In this document: in pieces, positions 35,977 to 44,717 of the stretch
How positions within the stretch are numbered: position 1 is the stretch's first letter
Layout: the number at the start of each line of letters is the position of its first letter
Assembly: GCA_964480365.1 (NCBI GenBank)
Contig: CAYZPM010000012.1
Coordinates: forward strand, 1-64,000
DNA from: CAIQPV01 sp964480365
GTDB taxonomy: Bacteria > Pseudomonadota > Gammaproteobacteria > Burkholderiales > Gallionellaceae
Reading direction: 5' to 3'
Length of the DNA: 64,000 nt
Made by a program: the position numbers and the translations under genes
The notes under the pieces: model-generated
The model's database searches: none
What the model saw: the letters and a program-made list of their open reading frames with translations, nothing else
What the model was told of the DNA's origin: nothing

Positions 35977-37982
35977 TGGATAAACGCCAGCAAGGCCAAC
36001 AGGGTGACGAAGCTATACAGCAGGTAAACATGGATACGTCCGTGCTGTAATTTGCCGACCTGATTGCCGACCATCTCGTTCAGTTTTTTGATCGGCACAT
36101 AGAACAGGTTCCACAAACGGTCATGTGTTTCGGAGTGGTAATGCGGGTGAAGGTCAAACGGAGTAGGAACATCCCTGACTACACCCATAAACCATTCAAA
36201 AATTTGCCGGATGGGTTGGCCGAAGCCCTCGGCGGTATCCTGCATACGCGCGGTTTGTGCAGGGTAGCCACAATCCCATGCAGGACCTCGGCGCAGGCGT
36301 CCGTGATAATACCGCTTCACCGCCAGCACGGTAAGTAGCCCGCCCGCCACGATGATGACCAGTAAAATCAGCGGCCCGTAACTGGCGCGTTCTGCCTGGA
36401 TCGGGGTGAGCAACAGCCAGCCGGTTTTCACTGCACTGCTTCCGAGCGAGTGGTGTACCAGCATCTCAGTGACAAAATCGAGTTGCAGAATGACGAAAGT
36501 GGGAAACACGCCGAGAACTACGCAGGCGACGACCATGCACAACATGCCGATGCGTTCCCAAATGCCTGCATCATGGATGTGCGCCTGTTTTTCATCGCGC
36601 GGCTGGCCAAGAAAAATCACACCGTAGAATTTCACCATAACGTATCCGGCCAGCGCTGCGGCCAGCACCAATGCCGCCGCCGCAATCGGCACCAGCATGT
36701 TGAGGTAGGGTTGCGGCAAGCCCGGAGACAACAAAAAAGCTTGCAGCAGCAGCCATTCGGAGACGAAGCCGTTCAACGGCGGCAGGCCGGCGATGGCGAG
36801 TGTGCCTACCAGCATCAGCAGAGCCAGCCTGGGCATTTTGTGGATCAGGCCACCGAGCTTGCCGAGTTGACGTTCGCCGGTGGCATGCAGAACCGAGCCG
36901 GTACCGAGGAACAGCAGGCTTTTCATGAAAGAATGGTTGAGTGCGTGATACAGCGTCGCAGTGAGCGCTAACGCTGCCAGCGGGTCCTTGTGGAAGGCGT
37001 GAAAAATCAGGGTGAGGCCGATGCCTACCAGGATGATGCCGATATTCTCGATGGAGGAATAGGCGAGTAGCCGTTTCATGTCTACTTGCACGGCAGCGAA
37101 AATCACGCCGAACAGTGCGGTAATCAAACCCAAGGCCAGCGCCAGCACGCCCCACCACCACAGTTGCATATCCAGCAAGTCAAAGGTGACGCGCAAGATA
37201 CCGTAGATCGCAGTCTTCAGCATGATGCCGCTCATCATGGCGGAGACCGGCGAAGGTGCGGCAGGATGCGCCTCGGGCAGCCATGCGTGCATCGGCAGGA
37301 TACCTGCCTTGGCGCCAAAGCCGAATAGCGCCAGCAGGAAAGTGGCGCTCGCCCAGAACGTAGTCAGGTGTGTGTGGCGCATAGTATCAAAGGTGTAATC
37401 GCCATGCCCGCCCTGCATCACACCGAAACTCATCAGGATGGCAATGGCACCGACGTGCGCGATGAGCAGATAGAGAAATCCGGCACGGCGCACTTCCGGC
37501 TGCTCGTGGTCGGTGGTAACGAGGAAGTATGAAGACAGCGCCATGCTCTCCCACGCCACCATGAACATGTAGGCATCGTCCGCCATGAACACAAGCGCCA
37601 TAGCGGCCATGAACACGTGGTATTCGAGATTGAGCAGTACCAGAGTACCGCTAGCCATGTTGCGGAAATAGCCAGCCGAAAACAGCGAAATGCCGATGCT
37701 GGCGCCTCCAAGCAGTAGCAGGAAGAAGGAGGAGAGCGCATCCATGCGCAAGTGGAAAGGCAGGTCGGGCAGACCCAGCGGCAAGATCGCAACGCTAGTT
37801 TCGGTCAATCCGCCCAGCCCGGCCAGCGCCAGCACGAGTGAGCAGATCGCTCCGGCGGGGAAAATATATTGCGAGATGATCCGGGTGTTTTGCAGCAGCA
37901 GCCCGCCGATGCCGAGCATCAGCCATGCCACTACCACGCCCAAGGCAACATCAATGGGCAACACACCGAATTGATCAAACAC
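35973..37982 (-). CDS. HyfB-like proton-translocating membrane subunit (NuoL/M family)
   Basis: This 669-residue antiporter-like subunit is the largest of the set. It has the conserved MVAWESMALSSYFLV (helix-5 Glu), MHAWLPEAHPAAPSPVSAMMSGIMLKTAIYG and LLAYSSIENIGIILVGIG blocks, and a long C-terminal extension with two further hydrophobic segments. It is the first gene of the operon B-C-E-F-G-I. HyfA, HyfD and HyfH equivalents are not encoded next to it. The promoter should lie in the ~100 bases before the convergent metG end. Confidence 0.92.
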   Translation of the reverse strand: MFDQFGVLPIDVALGVVVAWLMLGIGGLLLQNTRIISQYIFPAGAICSLVLALAGLGGLTETSVAILPLGLPDLPFHLRMDALSSFFLLLLGGASIGISLFSAGYFRNMASGTLVLLNLEYHVFMAAMALVFMADDAYMFMVAWESMALSSYFLVTTDHEQPEVRRAGFLYLLIAHVGAIAILMSFGVMQGGHGDYTFDTMRHTHLTTFWASATFLLALFGFGAKAGILPMHAWLPEAHPAAPSPVSAMMSGIMLKTAIYGILRVTFDLLDMQLWWWGVLALALGLITALFGVIFAAVQVDMKRLLAYSSIENIGIILVGIGLTLIFHAFHKDPLAALALTATLYHALNHSFMKSLLFLGTGSVLHATGERQLGKLGGLIHKMPRLALLMLVGTLAIAGLPPLNGFVSEWLLLQAFLLSPGLPQPYLNMLVPIAAAALVLAAALAGYVMVKFYGVIFLGQPRDEKQAHIHDAGIWERIGMLCMVVACVVLGVFPTFVILQLDFVTEMLVHHSLGSSAVKTGWLLLTPIQAERASYGPLILLVIIVAGGLLTVLAVKRYYHGRLRRGPAWDCGYPAQTARMQDTAEGFGQPIRQIFEWFMGVVRDVPTPFDLHPHYHSETHDRLWNLFYVPIKKLNEMVGNQVGKLQHGRIHVYLLYSFVTLLALLAFIQ

Positions 37983-38080
37983 TGCTTATTCAACCTCCTG
38001 AAAGTCGGTGCGGATTATAGTCCTGTCACGGATGGAGCGAGAACCCCCATAAAGGGTTATTGAGCGTCCCCCATTAATAG

Positions 38081-40225
38081 TTACTTAATACGCATGCCCG
38101 GTTGCGCACCCTCGTCCGGACTGAGGATGAACAAACCCGGCGCTTCTCCCGAAGCCGCCAGAACCATGCCTTCCGACAGGCCGAACTTCATCTTGCGCGG
38201 CGCGAGATTGGCGACCATCACGGTCATGCGTCCCTTTAATTTTTCGGGATCATAAACCGACTTGATGCCCGCGAACACTGTGCGGGGTTTTTCTTCGCCG
38301 ATATCCAAGGTGAGCTTGAGCAATTTCTCCGCGCCTTCCACATGCTCGGCATTGACGATCCTAGCCACGCGCAAATCCACCTTGCTGAACTCGTCAATCG
38401 AAATAGTCGGCGCGATAGCGCCAACGTTTGCCCCCTCGCCCTTTAAGGGAGAGGGTTGGGGAGCGGGTAAAGGCGGTTGAGCTTCGCCATGGCGAACAGG
38501 AGATGGCGGTGGTACTAGGGATTCTTTGTTGGCTTCGATCATGGCGTCAATTTGTTTTTGGTCAACACGAGTCATCAGGTGTTTGTATTCGTTAATAACA
38601 TGTCCGGTAGGAAGTGGCTGTTGAGCATCAGCCCATTGCAGCGGCTGGATATTTAGAAAGCTTTCCACCTGCCCGGCCAAATGCGGCAGGATGGGTTTAA
38701 TGTAAAGTGTCAGCAGCCTAAATGCTTCAATCACTTCAGAGCAAACCCGATGGAGGTCTTCTTGTTTGCTGTTGAAGTTTTTAGCGAGTTCCCATGGTGC
38801 GCGGCTATTCCAGAATTCATTTACATCATCAGCCAATTTCATGATTAAGCGTGTTGCTAAGCTATATTGGCGTAGCTCGTACAGTGCGGCAATTGACTCG
38901 GTGTGTCGAGGGATATTGTTCAATACTCCACTTCTTATAACTTCACTAGATTCGGTAGTTTCCAAAATTGAATCGTTGCTCAATGTTCCAACCACCGTGT
39001 TTCCGATTTTTCCTTGGAAATACTTATGCAGAAATCCGGATGCTCGGCTAGCGATATTGACATATTTGCCAACCAAATCGCTATTCACCTTAGCCACAAA
39101 ATCCTCCAGACTCAGATCAATGTCTTCCATCGTGCCGTTGAGCTTCGCGGCATAGTAGTAACGCAAATATTCCGGGTTGAGCCCCTGTTTGAGATAGCTA
39201 TCGGCGGTGATGAACGTACCGCGCGACTTGCTCATCTTCTCGCCGTTCACAGTCAGGAATCCATGCGCGAATACGCTGGTCGGTGTGCGGTAGCCGGCGA
39301 GTTGCAACTCGGCAGGCCAGAACAGCGCATGAAAGTACAAAATGTCTTTGCCGATAAAATGGTACAGCTCCGTCTTGGAATCATGCTTCCAGTATTCGTC
39401 GAAGTCGATTCCTTTATCATCGCACAGCTTCTTGAAGCTGCCCATGTAGCCGATCGGCGCATCCAGCCAGACGTAGTAAAACTTTCCTGGTGCGTCAGGA
39501 ATCTCGAAGCCAAAATACGGCGCATCGCGAGAAATATCCCAATCAGATAAGCCTGATTCCAGCCATTCGTTGAGTTTATTGGCAGCCTCGTTCTGGACAT
39601 GCGGCGGTGCGATCCATGATTTCAGAAAATCGTGGCAGCGCGCATCAGACAACTTGAAGAAATAGTGGTCTGACGATTTGCGTACAGGTTGTGCACCGGA
39701 AACGGCTGAATATGGATTGATCAGTTCAGTGGGCGTGTAGGTGGTGCCGCAAGCTTCGCAGTTGTCGCCGTATTGATCCTTGGCATGACATTTTGGGCAT
39801 TCACCCTTGATAAAACGATCCGGCAGAAACATTTCTTTGACCGGGTCGTAGAACTGTTCCACGGCACGCACCTCGATCAAACCCTGCTGCTTGAGCTTGA
39901 GATAGATGTCATCCGCATAGTGGCGTGTCTCTTTTGAGTTCGTCGAGTAATAGTTGTCGAACTCGACATGGAAGCCGTCGAAGTCAGCCTTATGTTCGTG
40001 CCACACGCGATCTATCAACTGTTCCGGGGTGATACCCTCCTTTTGGGCGCGCAGCATGATGGGGGTGCCGTGGGTATCGTCGGCACAAACGTAGTGGCAA
40101 GTGTTTCCCTGCATCTTCTGGAAGCGCACCCAGATGTCGGTCTGGATGTATTCAACGAGGTGGCCTAAGTGGATGCTGCCATTGGCATAGGGCAGCGCGG
40201 AGGTGACGAGGATTTTGCGGGTCAT
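38081..40225 (-). CDS. metG: Methionine--tRNA ligase
   Basis: MetG charges tRNA-Met. The 714-residue protein has the HIGH-type motif in PYANGSIHLGHL (12-23), four zinc cysteines (CPKCHAKDQYGDNCEACG), the KMSKS loop (GEKMSKSRGTF), an anticodon-binding helical domain and a C-terminal EMAP-II-like tRNA-binding domain (FSKVDLRVARIVNAEHVEG). The linker before the last domain (about 575-600) is Pro-rich, with PSPLKGEG centred on Lys595, and is encoded by a copy of a GC-rich dispersed repeat. The start at 40225 is family-consistent; 45 upstream in-frame codons are not. Confidence 0.96.
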   Translation of the reverse strand: MTRKILVTSALPYANGSIHLGHLVEYIQTDIWVRFQKMQGNTCHYVCADDTHGTPIMLRAQKEGITPEQLIDRVWHEHKADFDGFHVEFDNYYSTNSKETRHYADDIYLKLKQQGLIEVRAVEQFYDPVKEMFLPDRFIKGECPKCHAKDQYGDNCEACGTTYTPTELINPYSAVSGAQPVRKSSDHYFFKLSDARCHDFLKSWIAPPHVQNEAANKLNEWLESGLSDWDISRDAPYFGFEIPDAPGKFYYVWLDAPIGYMGSFKKLCDDKGIDFDEYWKHDSKTELYHFIGKDILYFHALFWPAELQLAGYRTPTSVFAHGFLTVNGEKMSKSRGTFITADSYLKQGLNPEYLRYYYAAKLNGTMEDIDLSLEDFVAKVNSDLVGKYVNIASRASGFLHKYFQGKIGNTVVGTLSNDSILETTESSEVIRSGVLNNIPRHTESIAALYELRQYSLATRLIMKLADDVNEFWNSRAPWELAKNFNSKQEDLHRVCSEVIEAFRLLTLYIKPILPHLAGQVESFLNIQPLQWADAQQPLPTGHVINEYKHLMTRVDQKQIDAMIEANKESLVPPPSPVRHGEAQPPLPAPQPSPLKGEGANVGAIAPTISIDEFSKVDLRVARIVNAEHVEGAEKLLKLTLDIGEEKPRTVFAGIKSVYDPEKLKGRMTVMVANLAPRKMKFGLSEGMVLAASGEAPGLFILSPDEGAQPGMRIK

Positions 40226-40338
40226 GGTTGTTCTGTACCTTGTTTGAGGGGGGGATTGTAGCAAATGACGCACGAGGCTGCGGAATTGGGTAAAATTGTC
40301 ACCTTTGATGAAACCCGGATATCTGGATTTCGTCATTG

Positions 40339-40405
40339 ATGAAACAACTAGCCAATCCACTAAGCCAGCAAGCTGGCAAGTGGCTGGTTATCCTGCGAAG
40401 GCGGG
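40339..40405 (+). repeat. Dispersed repeat copy between metG and apbC
   Basis: ATGAAACAACTAGCCAATCC-ACTAAGC followed by GGCAAGTGGCTGGTTATCC is a shortened relative of the copies at 51119-51240 and inside the TPR gene. It contains a short open frame (MKQLANPLSQQAGKWLVIL, stop at 40417-40419) that resembles one at 51146. That is either chance within a shared repeat or a trace of a once-coding element. Confidence 0.7.
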
Positions 40406-40465
40406 AATCCAGTTATTGAAAATGCCCTTTGTTTAACACTGTTGTATTCCCGCCTTCGCGGGAAT
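40395..40465. repeat. REP-like inverted repeat pair
   Basis: GCGAAGGCGGGAAT (40395-40408) is complementary to ATTCCCGCCTTCGC (40446-40459). The right copy alone also folds (ATTCCCGC, loop CTTC, GCGGGAAT). This is the common TTCCCGC-CTTCG-GCGGGAA element and lies 30 bases before the apbC start. Confidence 0.8.
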
Positions 40466-40494
40466 GACGGTGGTTTGAAGTGAGTGAGGAGATT

Positions 40495-41589
40495 ATGGCT
40501 TTTACTGAAGCGGACGTGCAATCTGCGTTGAAACAATTGACCGACCCGAACACGAAAAAAGATTTCGTCAGCGGCAAGTCGGTAAAGAACATCAAGGTCG
40601 AGGGCAACGATGTTTCGCTCGACATCCTGCTCGGCTATCCCGCGAAAAGCGTGTGGGACGAGATCAAGGCGCTGGTGGAAAATCATCTGCGTAGCGCTTT
40701 GCCGGGGGCGGGCAAGATCGCTGCCACAGTCACCAGCAAGGTGGTGCCGCATGCGGTACAACGCGGCGTGAAGCTGGTGGATGGCGTAAAGAATATCATC
40801 GCGGTGGCCAGCGGCAAGGGCGGGGTGGGCAAGTCCACTACGGCGGTAAATCTGGCGCTGGCACTGGCGGCGGAAGGTGCGCGCGTGGGCATGCTGGACG
40901 CCGACATCTACGGCCCCTCGCAGCCCACCATGCTGGGCATCACCGGACGTCCGGAGTCGAAAGACGGACAATCCATGCAGCCGATGGAAGGCCATGGGTT
41001 ACAGGCGATGTCCATCGGCTTTCTGATCGAGGGCGACGATGCGCCTATGATCTGGCGCGGCCCGATGGTGACACAGGCGCTGGATCAATTGCTGCGTCAG
41101 ACGCGCTGGGATGCATTGGATTATCTGGTGGTGGATCTGCCGCCGGGCACCGGCGACATCCAGTTGACGCTGGCGCAGAAGGTACCGGTAACCGGCGCTG
41201 TGATCGTCACCACTCCGCAGGACATCGCGCTGATGGATGCACGCAAGGGACTCAAGATGTTCGAGAAGGTTGACATCAAGATCATCGGCATCGTGGAAAA
41301 CATGAGCACGCACATCTGTTCCAAGTGCGGGCATGAAGAGCATATCTTCGGCGCGGGCGGTGGAGAAAAAATGTGTGCCGATTATGGCGTTGAATTTCTC
41401 GGCTCGCTGCCGCTGGACATCAACATCCGCGAACAAGCCGATTCCGGAACTCCTACTGTGGTTGCCGATCCCAATGGCGCGATTGCCAAGGTATACAAGC
41501 AAATCGCACGGCGGTTGGCGGTGAAGATTGCGGAAATGGCGCAAGACCACAGCGCGGTGTTTCCGAAGATTGTTGTGCAGAACACTTAG
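40495..41589 (+). CDS. apbC: Iron-sulfur cluster carrier protein ApbC/Mrp
   Basis: This is a 364-residue P-loop ATPase that binds and transfers Fe-S clusters. The N-terminal MIP18/FeS-assembly domain (FTEADVQSALKQLTDP) is followed by the deviant Walker A GKGGVGKST at 107-115, Walker B and a cluster-binding CSKC. The ATG at 40495 is preceded by GAGGAG; a GTG five codons earlier overlaps that site. It is divergent from metG, a pairing often seen in proteobacteria. The products could serve the Fe-S subunit of the nearby complex I-like operon (inference). Confidence 0.95.
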   Translation: MAFTEADVQSALKQLTDPNTKKDFVSGKSVKNIKVEGNDVSLDILLGYPAKSVWDEIKALVENHLRSALPGAGKIAATVTSKVVPHAVQRGVKLVDGVKNIIAVASGKGGVGKSTTAVNLALALAAEGARVGMLDADIYGPSQPTMLGITGRPESKDGQSMQPMEGHGLQAMSIGFLIEGDDAPMIWRGPMVTQALDQLLRQTRWDALDYLVVDLPPGTGDIQLTLAQKVPVTGAVIVTTPQDIALMDARKGLKMFEKVDIKIIGIVENMSTHICSKCGHEEHIFGAGGGEKMCADYGVEFLGSLPLDINIREQADSGTPTVVADPNGAIAKVYKQIARRLAVKIAEMAQDHSAVFPKIVVQNT

Positions 41590-41655
41590 CCACGGATAAA
41601 CACGGATTTCCACGGATAGAACCGGGTGGTTTTATCTGCGTTAATCCGTGGTTAA
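41588..41655. repeat. CCACGGAT-type dispersed repeat
   Basis: AGCCACGGATAAACACGG, TTTCCACGGATA and the inverted TTTTATCTGCGTTAATCCGTGGTTA make an element with complementary ends, known from many bacterial intergenic regions. It begins at the apbC stop codon and fills most of the apbC-dcd gap. Confidence 0.75.
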
Positions 41656-41672
41656 ATTATAGCGAGGAATGA

Positions 41673-42239
41673 ATGAGCATTAAGGCAGACAAATGGATAC
41701 GCCGCATGGCGGAGCAGCACGGCATGATCGAACCATTCGAACCGGGTCAAGTGAAGGAAGTTGACGGCAAGCGTATTGTGTCTTATGGCACGTCGAGCTA
41801 CGGTTACGACATACGCTGCTCGGAAGAATTCAAGCTATTCACCAACATCAACAGCACCATCGTCGATCCTAAAAACTTCGACCCTAATTCTTTCGTCGAG
41901 GTGCATGGCGACTACTGCATCATTCCGCCCAATTCATTCGCGCTGGCACGCACCGTGGAATATTTCCGCATCCCGCGCAATGTGCTGACCATCTGCCTGG
42001 GCAAGAGCACTTATGCCCGCTGCGGCATTATCGTCAATGTCACCCCGTTCGAGCCGGAGTGGGAGGGCTATGTGACACTGGAGTTTTCCAACACCACGCC
42101 GCTGCCCGCAAAGATTTACGCCAATGAGGGCGTCGCGCAGGTGCTATTTTTTGAAAGCGATGAAGTGTGCGAAATCTCGTACAAAGACAGGGGTGGCAAA
42201 TATCAAGGGCAGCACGGCGTGACTCTACCCAAGATGTAA
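41673..42239 (+). CDS. dcd: dCTP deaminase
   Basis: This 188-residue trimeric enzyme makes dUTP from dCTP, feeding thymidylate synthesis (thyA lies 4 kb downstream). The sequence shows FVEVHGDYCIIPPNSFAL, GKSTYARCGIIVNVTPFEPEWEG (with the catalytic Glu) and the C-terminal DRGGKYQGQHGVTLPKM. Length matches the family. It lies 83 bases after apbC, with a repeat between them. Confidence 0.97.
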   Translation: MSIKADKWIRRMAEQHGMIEPFEPGQVKEVDGKRIVSYGTSSYGYDIRCSEEFKLFTNINSTIVDPKNFDPNSFVEVHGDYCIIPPNSFALARTVEYFRIPRNVLTICLGKSTYARCGIIVNVTPFEPEWEGYVTLEFSNTTPLPAKIYANEGVAQVLFFESDEVCEISYKDRGGKYQGQHGVTLPKM

Positions 42240-42251
42240 GATGAACAAAAT

Positions 42252-42276
42252 GTAGGTCGGACAAAGCCCGCCCTAC
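42252..42276. repeat. GTAGGTCGG...CCGCCCTAC imperfect palindrome
   Basis: Nine-base arms with one mismatch lie around an ACAAAGC-type loop, 12 bases after the dcd stop. This GTAGG...CCTAC form is a common dispersed intergenic element and may act as a transcript-end stem. Confidence 0.55.
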
Positions 42277-42291
42277 CCTTAGGAGTAATGA

Positions 42292-44544
42292 ATGAAATTT
42301 AATTTTCCCATCATCATAATCGACGAAGACTTTCGTTCAGAAAACGCCAGTGGCCACGGCATCCGTGATCTTGCTGACGCGATCGAAAAAGAGGGCATCG
42401 ACGTCGTTGGCATGACCAGTTATGGTGACATGACCTCATTCGCTCAGCAACAGAGTCGCGCGTCGGCCTTCGTGCTGTCCATCGACGATGAAGAATTTGG
42501 TGCGGGAAGCGAGGAAGAAACAGAAGTTGCATTGAGGACGTTGCGCGCGTTCGTGGAAGAAATCCGCTTCAAGAATGCCGACATTCCGATTTATCTGTAT
42601 GGTGAAACTCGCACTTCGCGCCACATCCCCAACGACATCCTGCGCGAGTTGCACGGCTTTATCCACATGCACGAGGACACTCCGGAGTTTGTGGCGCGCC
42701 ATATCATCCGCGAGTCAAAATCGTACCTCGACTCGCTGGCGCCGCCGTTCTTCCGCGCGCTGGTGGATTACGCGCAGGACGGTTCTTATTCCTGGCACTG
42801 CCCCGGACATTCCGGCGGCGTGGCGTTCCTGAAATCCCCGGTAGGGCGCATGTTCCACCAGTTTTTCGGTGAAAATATGCTGCGTGCCGACGTATGTAAC
42901 GCGGTGGACGAACTGGGACAGCTACTCGACCATACCGGGCCGGTGGCAGCTTCCGAACGCAACGCGGCGCGCATTTTCAATGCCGACCATTTATTCTTCG
43001 TCACCAACGGCACTTCCACTTCGAACAAGATCGTGTGGCATTCCACTGTGGCACCTGATGACATCGTGGTAGTGGACCGCAATTGCCACAAATCCATCCT
43101 GCACGCGATCATGATGACTGGCGCAGTACCTGTGTTTCTTACGCCGACACGCAATAATTTCGGCATCATCGGGCCAATTCCGCTAAGCGAATTTCAACCG
43201 GAAAATATTCAGCGCAAGATCGATGCGAATCCGTTCATCAAAAACAAGAAACTGAAACCGCGTGTATTGACCATCACGCAAAGCACTTATGACGGCGTGT
43301 TGTACAACGTCGAAACGCTGAAGCAGATGCTGGACGGGAAAATCGACACGCTGCATTTTGACGAGGCTTGGTTGCCCCACGCGACATTCCACGATTTCTA
43401 CAAGGATATGCATGCCATAGGACGTGACCGTCCGCGCGCAAAAGAGTCGATGATTTTTTCCACGCAGTCCACGCACAAGCTGCTGGCCGGATTGAGCCAG
43501 GCTTCGCAAATTCTGGTGCAGGATAGCGATTCCATCAAACTGGATCGCGATTGCTTCAACGAAGCCTATCTGATGCACACTTCCACCAGCCCGCAATACG
43601 CCATCATCGCCTCGTGCGACGTAGCTGCGGCGATGATGGAGCCGCCGGGCGGCACTGCGCTGGTGGAGGAGTCTATCGCCGAAGCGCTCGACTTTCGCCG
43701 CGCCATGCGCAAGGTGGATGCCGAGTTCGGCGCTGATTGGTGGTTCAAGGTATGGGGACCGGACTATCTGGTGGAAGAAGGCATGGCCGCGCGCGACGAC
43801 TGGATGCTCAGTGCGGATGACCGCTGGCACGGCTTCGGCAAGCTGGCGCCAGGCTTCAACATGCTCGACCCGATCAAGGCCACTATTATTACTCCGGGAC
43901 TGGATGTGGACGGCGACTTCGCCGACTCCGGTATCCCCGCCGCCATCGTGACCAAATATCTCGCCGAGCATGGCGTGGTGGTGGAAAAAACCGGCCTGTA
44001 TTCTTTCTTCATCATGTTCACCATCGGCATCACCAAGGGACGCTGGAACACGATGGTGACCGAGTTGCAGCAGTTCAAGGACGACTACGACAGGAACCAT
44101 CCGCTGTGGCGCATCCTGCCCGAGTTCATCGCCAAAAATCCGCAGTACGAAAAAATCGGCCTGCGCGATTTGTGTGACCAGATACACGGCATTTACAAAG
44201 CCAATGATGTGGCGCGCCTGACCACCGAGATGTATTTATCGGACATGGTTCCGGCAATGAAACCGTCCGACGCGTTTGCTAAAATGGCGCACGGGGAAAT
44301 CGACCGCCTGCGCATCGACGAACTGGAGGGGCGCGCTACCGCTGTGCTACTTACGCCTTACCCACCGGGCATCCCGCTGCTGATTCCGGGCGAGCGCTTC
44401 AATAAGACCATCGTGGATTACTTGCGTTTCGCCCGCGATTTTAATAAAAAATTCCCTGGCTTCGAAACCGATATCCACGGCTTGGTATCAGCCGAAGTGG
44501 ATGGCAAGCGCATGTATTATGTGGACTGCGTGAGGCAGGATTGA
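42292..44544 (+). CDS. Orn/Lys/Arg decarboxylase, inducible-type PLP enzyme
   Basis: This is a 750-residue fold-type I decarboxylase. It has an N-terminal response-regulator-like wing domain (IIIIDEDFRSENASGHGIRDL), the catalytic domain with SWHCPGHSGG and the PLP lysine Lys396 in STQSTHKLLAG, and a C-terminal domain (PYPPGIPLLIPGERF). Length and architecture fit biodegradative arginine or lysine decarboxylases (AdiA/CadA/LdcC). Which amino acid is used cannot be decided by eye. No antiporter gene is adjacent, so polyamine synthesis is as likely as acid resistance. Confidence 0.9.
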   Translation: MKFNFPIIIIDEDFRSENASGHGIRDLADAIEKEGIDVVGMTSYGDMTSFAQQQSRASAFVLSIDDEEFGAGSEEETEVALRTLRAFVEEIRFKNADIPIYLYGETRTSRHIPNDILRELHGFIHMHEDTPEFVARHIIRESKSYLDSLAPPFFRALVDYAQDGSYSWHCPGHSGGVAFLKSPVGRMFHQFFGENMLRADVCNAVDELGQLLDHTGPVAASERNAARIFNADHLFFVTNGTSTSNKIVWHSTVAPDDIVVVDRNCHKSILHAIMMTGAVPVFLTPTRNNFGIIGPIPLSEFQPENIQRKIDANPFIKNKKLKPRVLTITQSTYDGVLYNVETLKQMLDGKIDTLHFDEAWLPHATFHDFYKDMHAIGRDRPRAKESMIFSTQSTHKLLAGLSQASQILVQDSDSIKLDRDCFNEAYLMHTSTSPQYAIIASCDVAAAMMEPPGGTALVEESIAEALDFRRAMRKVDAEFGADWWFKVWGPDYLVEEGMAARDDWMLSADDRWHGFGKLAPGFNMLDPIKATIITPGLDVDGDFADSGIPAAIVTKYLAEHGVVVEKTGLYSFFIMFTIGITKGRWNTMVTELQQFKDDYDRNHPLWRILPEFIAKNPQYEKIGLRDLCDQIHGIYKANDVARLTTEMYLSDMVPAMKPSDAFAKMAHGEIDRLRIDELEGRATAVLLTPYPPGIPLLIPGERFNKTIVDYLRFARDFNKKFPGFETDIHGLVSAEVDGKRMYYVDCVRQD

Positions 44545-44574
44545 ATGTGCCGGGGCAGCCCGATGGCAGGTCAC

Positions 44575-44598
44575 TTTTTCTTGCATCGCCAAGAAAAA
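44575..44598. terminator. Possible terminator hairpin after the decarboxylase gene
   Basis: TTTTTCTTG (44575-44583) pairs with CAAGAAAAA (44590-44598) around CATCGC, 30 bases past the decarboxylase stop. The stem is AT-rich and no T-run follows on the plus strand. The segment also resembles a widespread TTTTCTTGC-TTCGCC-AAGAAAAG repeat, so terminator function is uncertain. Confidence 0.35.
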
Positions 44599-44717
44599 TA
44601 ACCCTGTTATAAAAAAACCTTCATGATGGTAAACTGATACTGCGATTCAAACTTTGCATGTACGCCTGCGTCAGCCTTAAACTTTAGAGGTTCCCTTTAA
44701 TTTGATCAAGGAAAATC

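Noticed and set aside
30737..37982. Calling the operon hydrogenase-4 or formate hydrogenlyase
   Set aside because: The large subunit lacks all four NiFe cysteines, and no maturation or formate dehydrogenase genes are present, so a hydrogenase label would mislead.
40339..40419. 26-codon frame MKQLANPLSQQAGKWLVIL as a gene
   Set aside because: It lies wholly within a dispersed repeat and runs into a REP-like palindrome; kept as a repeat instead.
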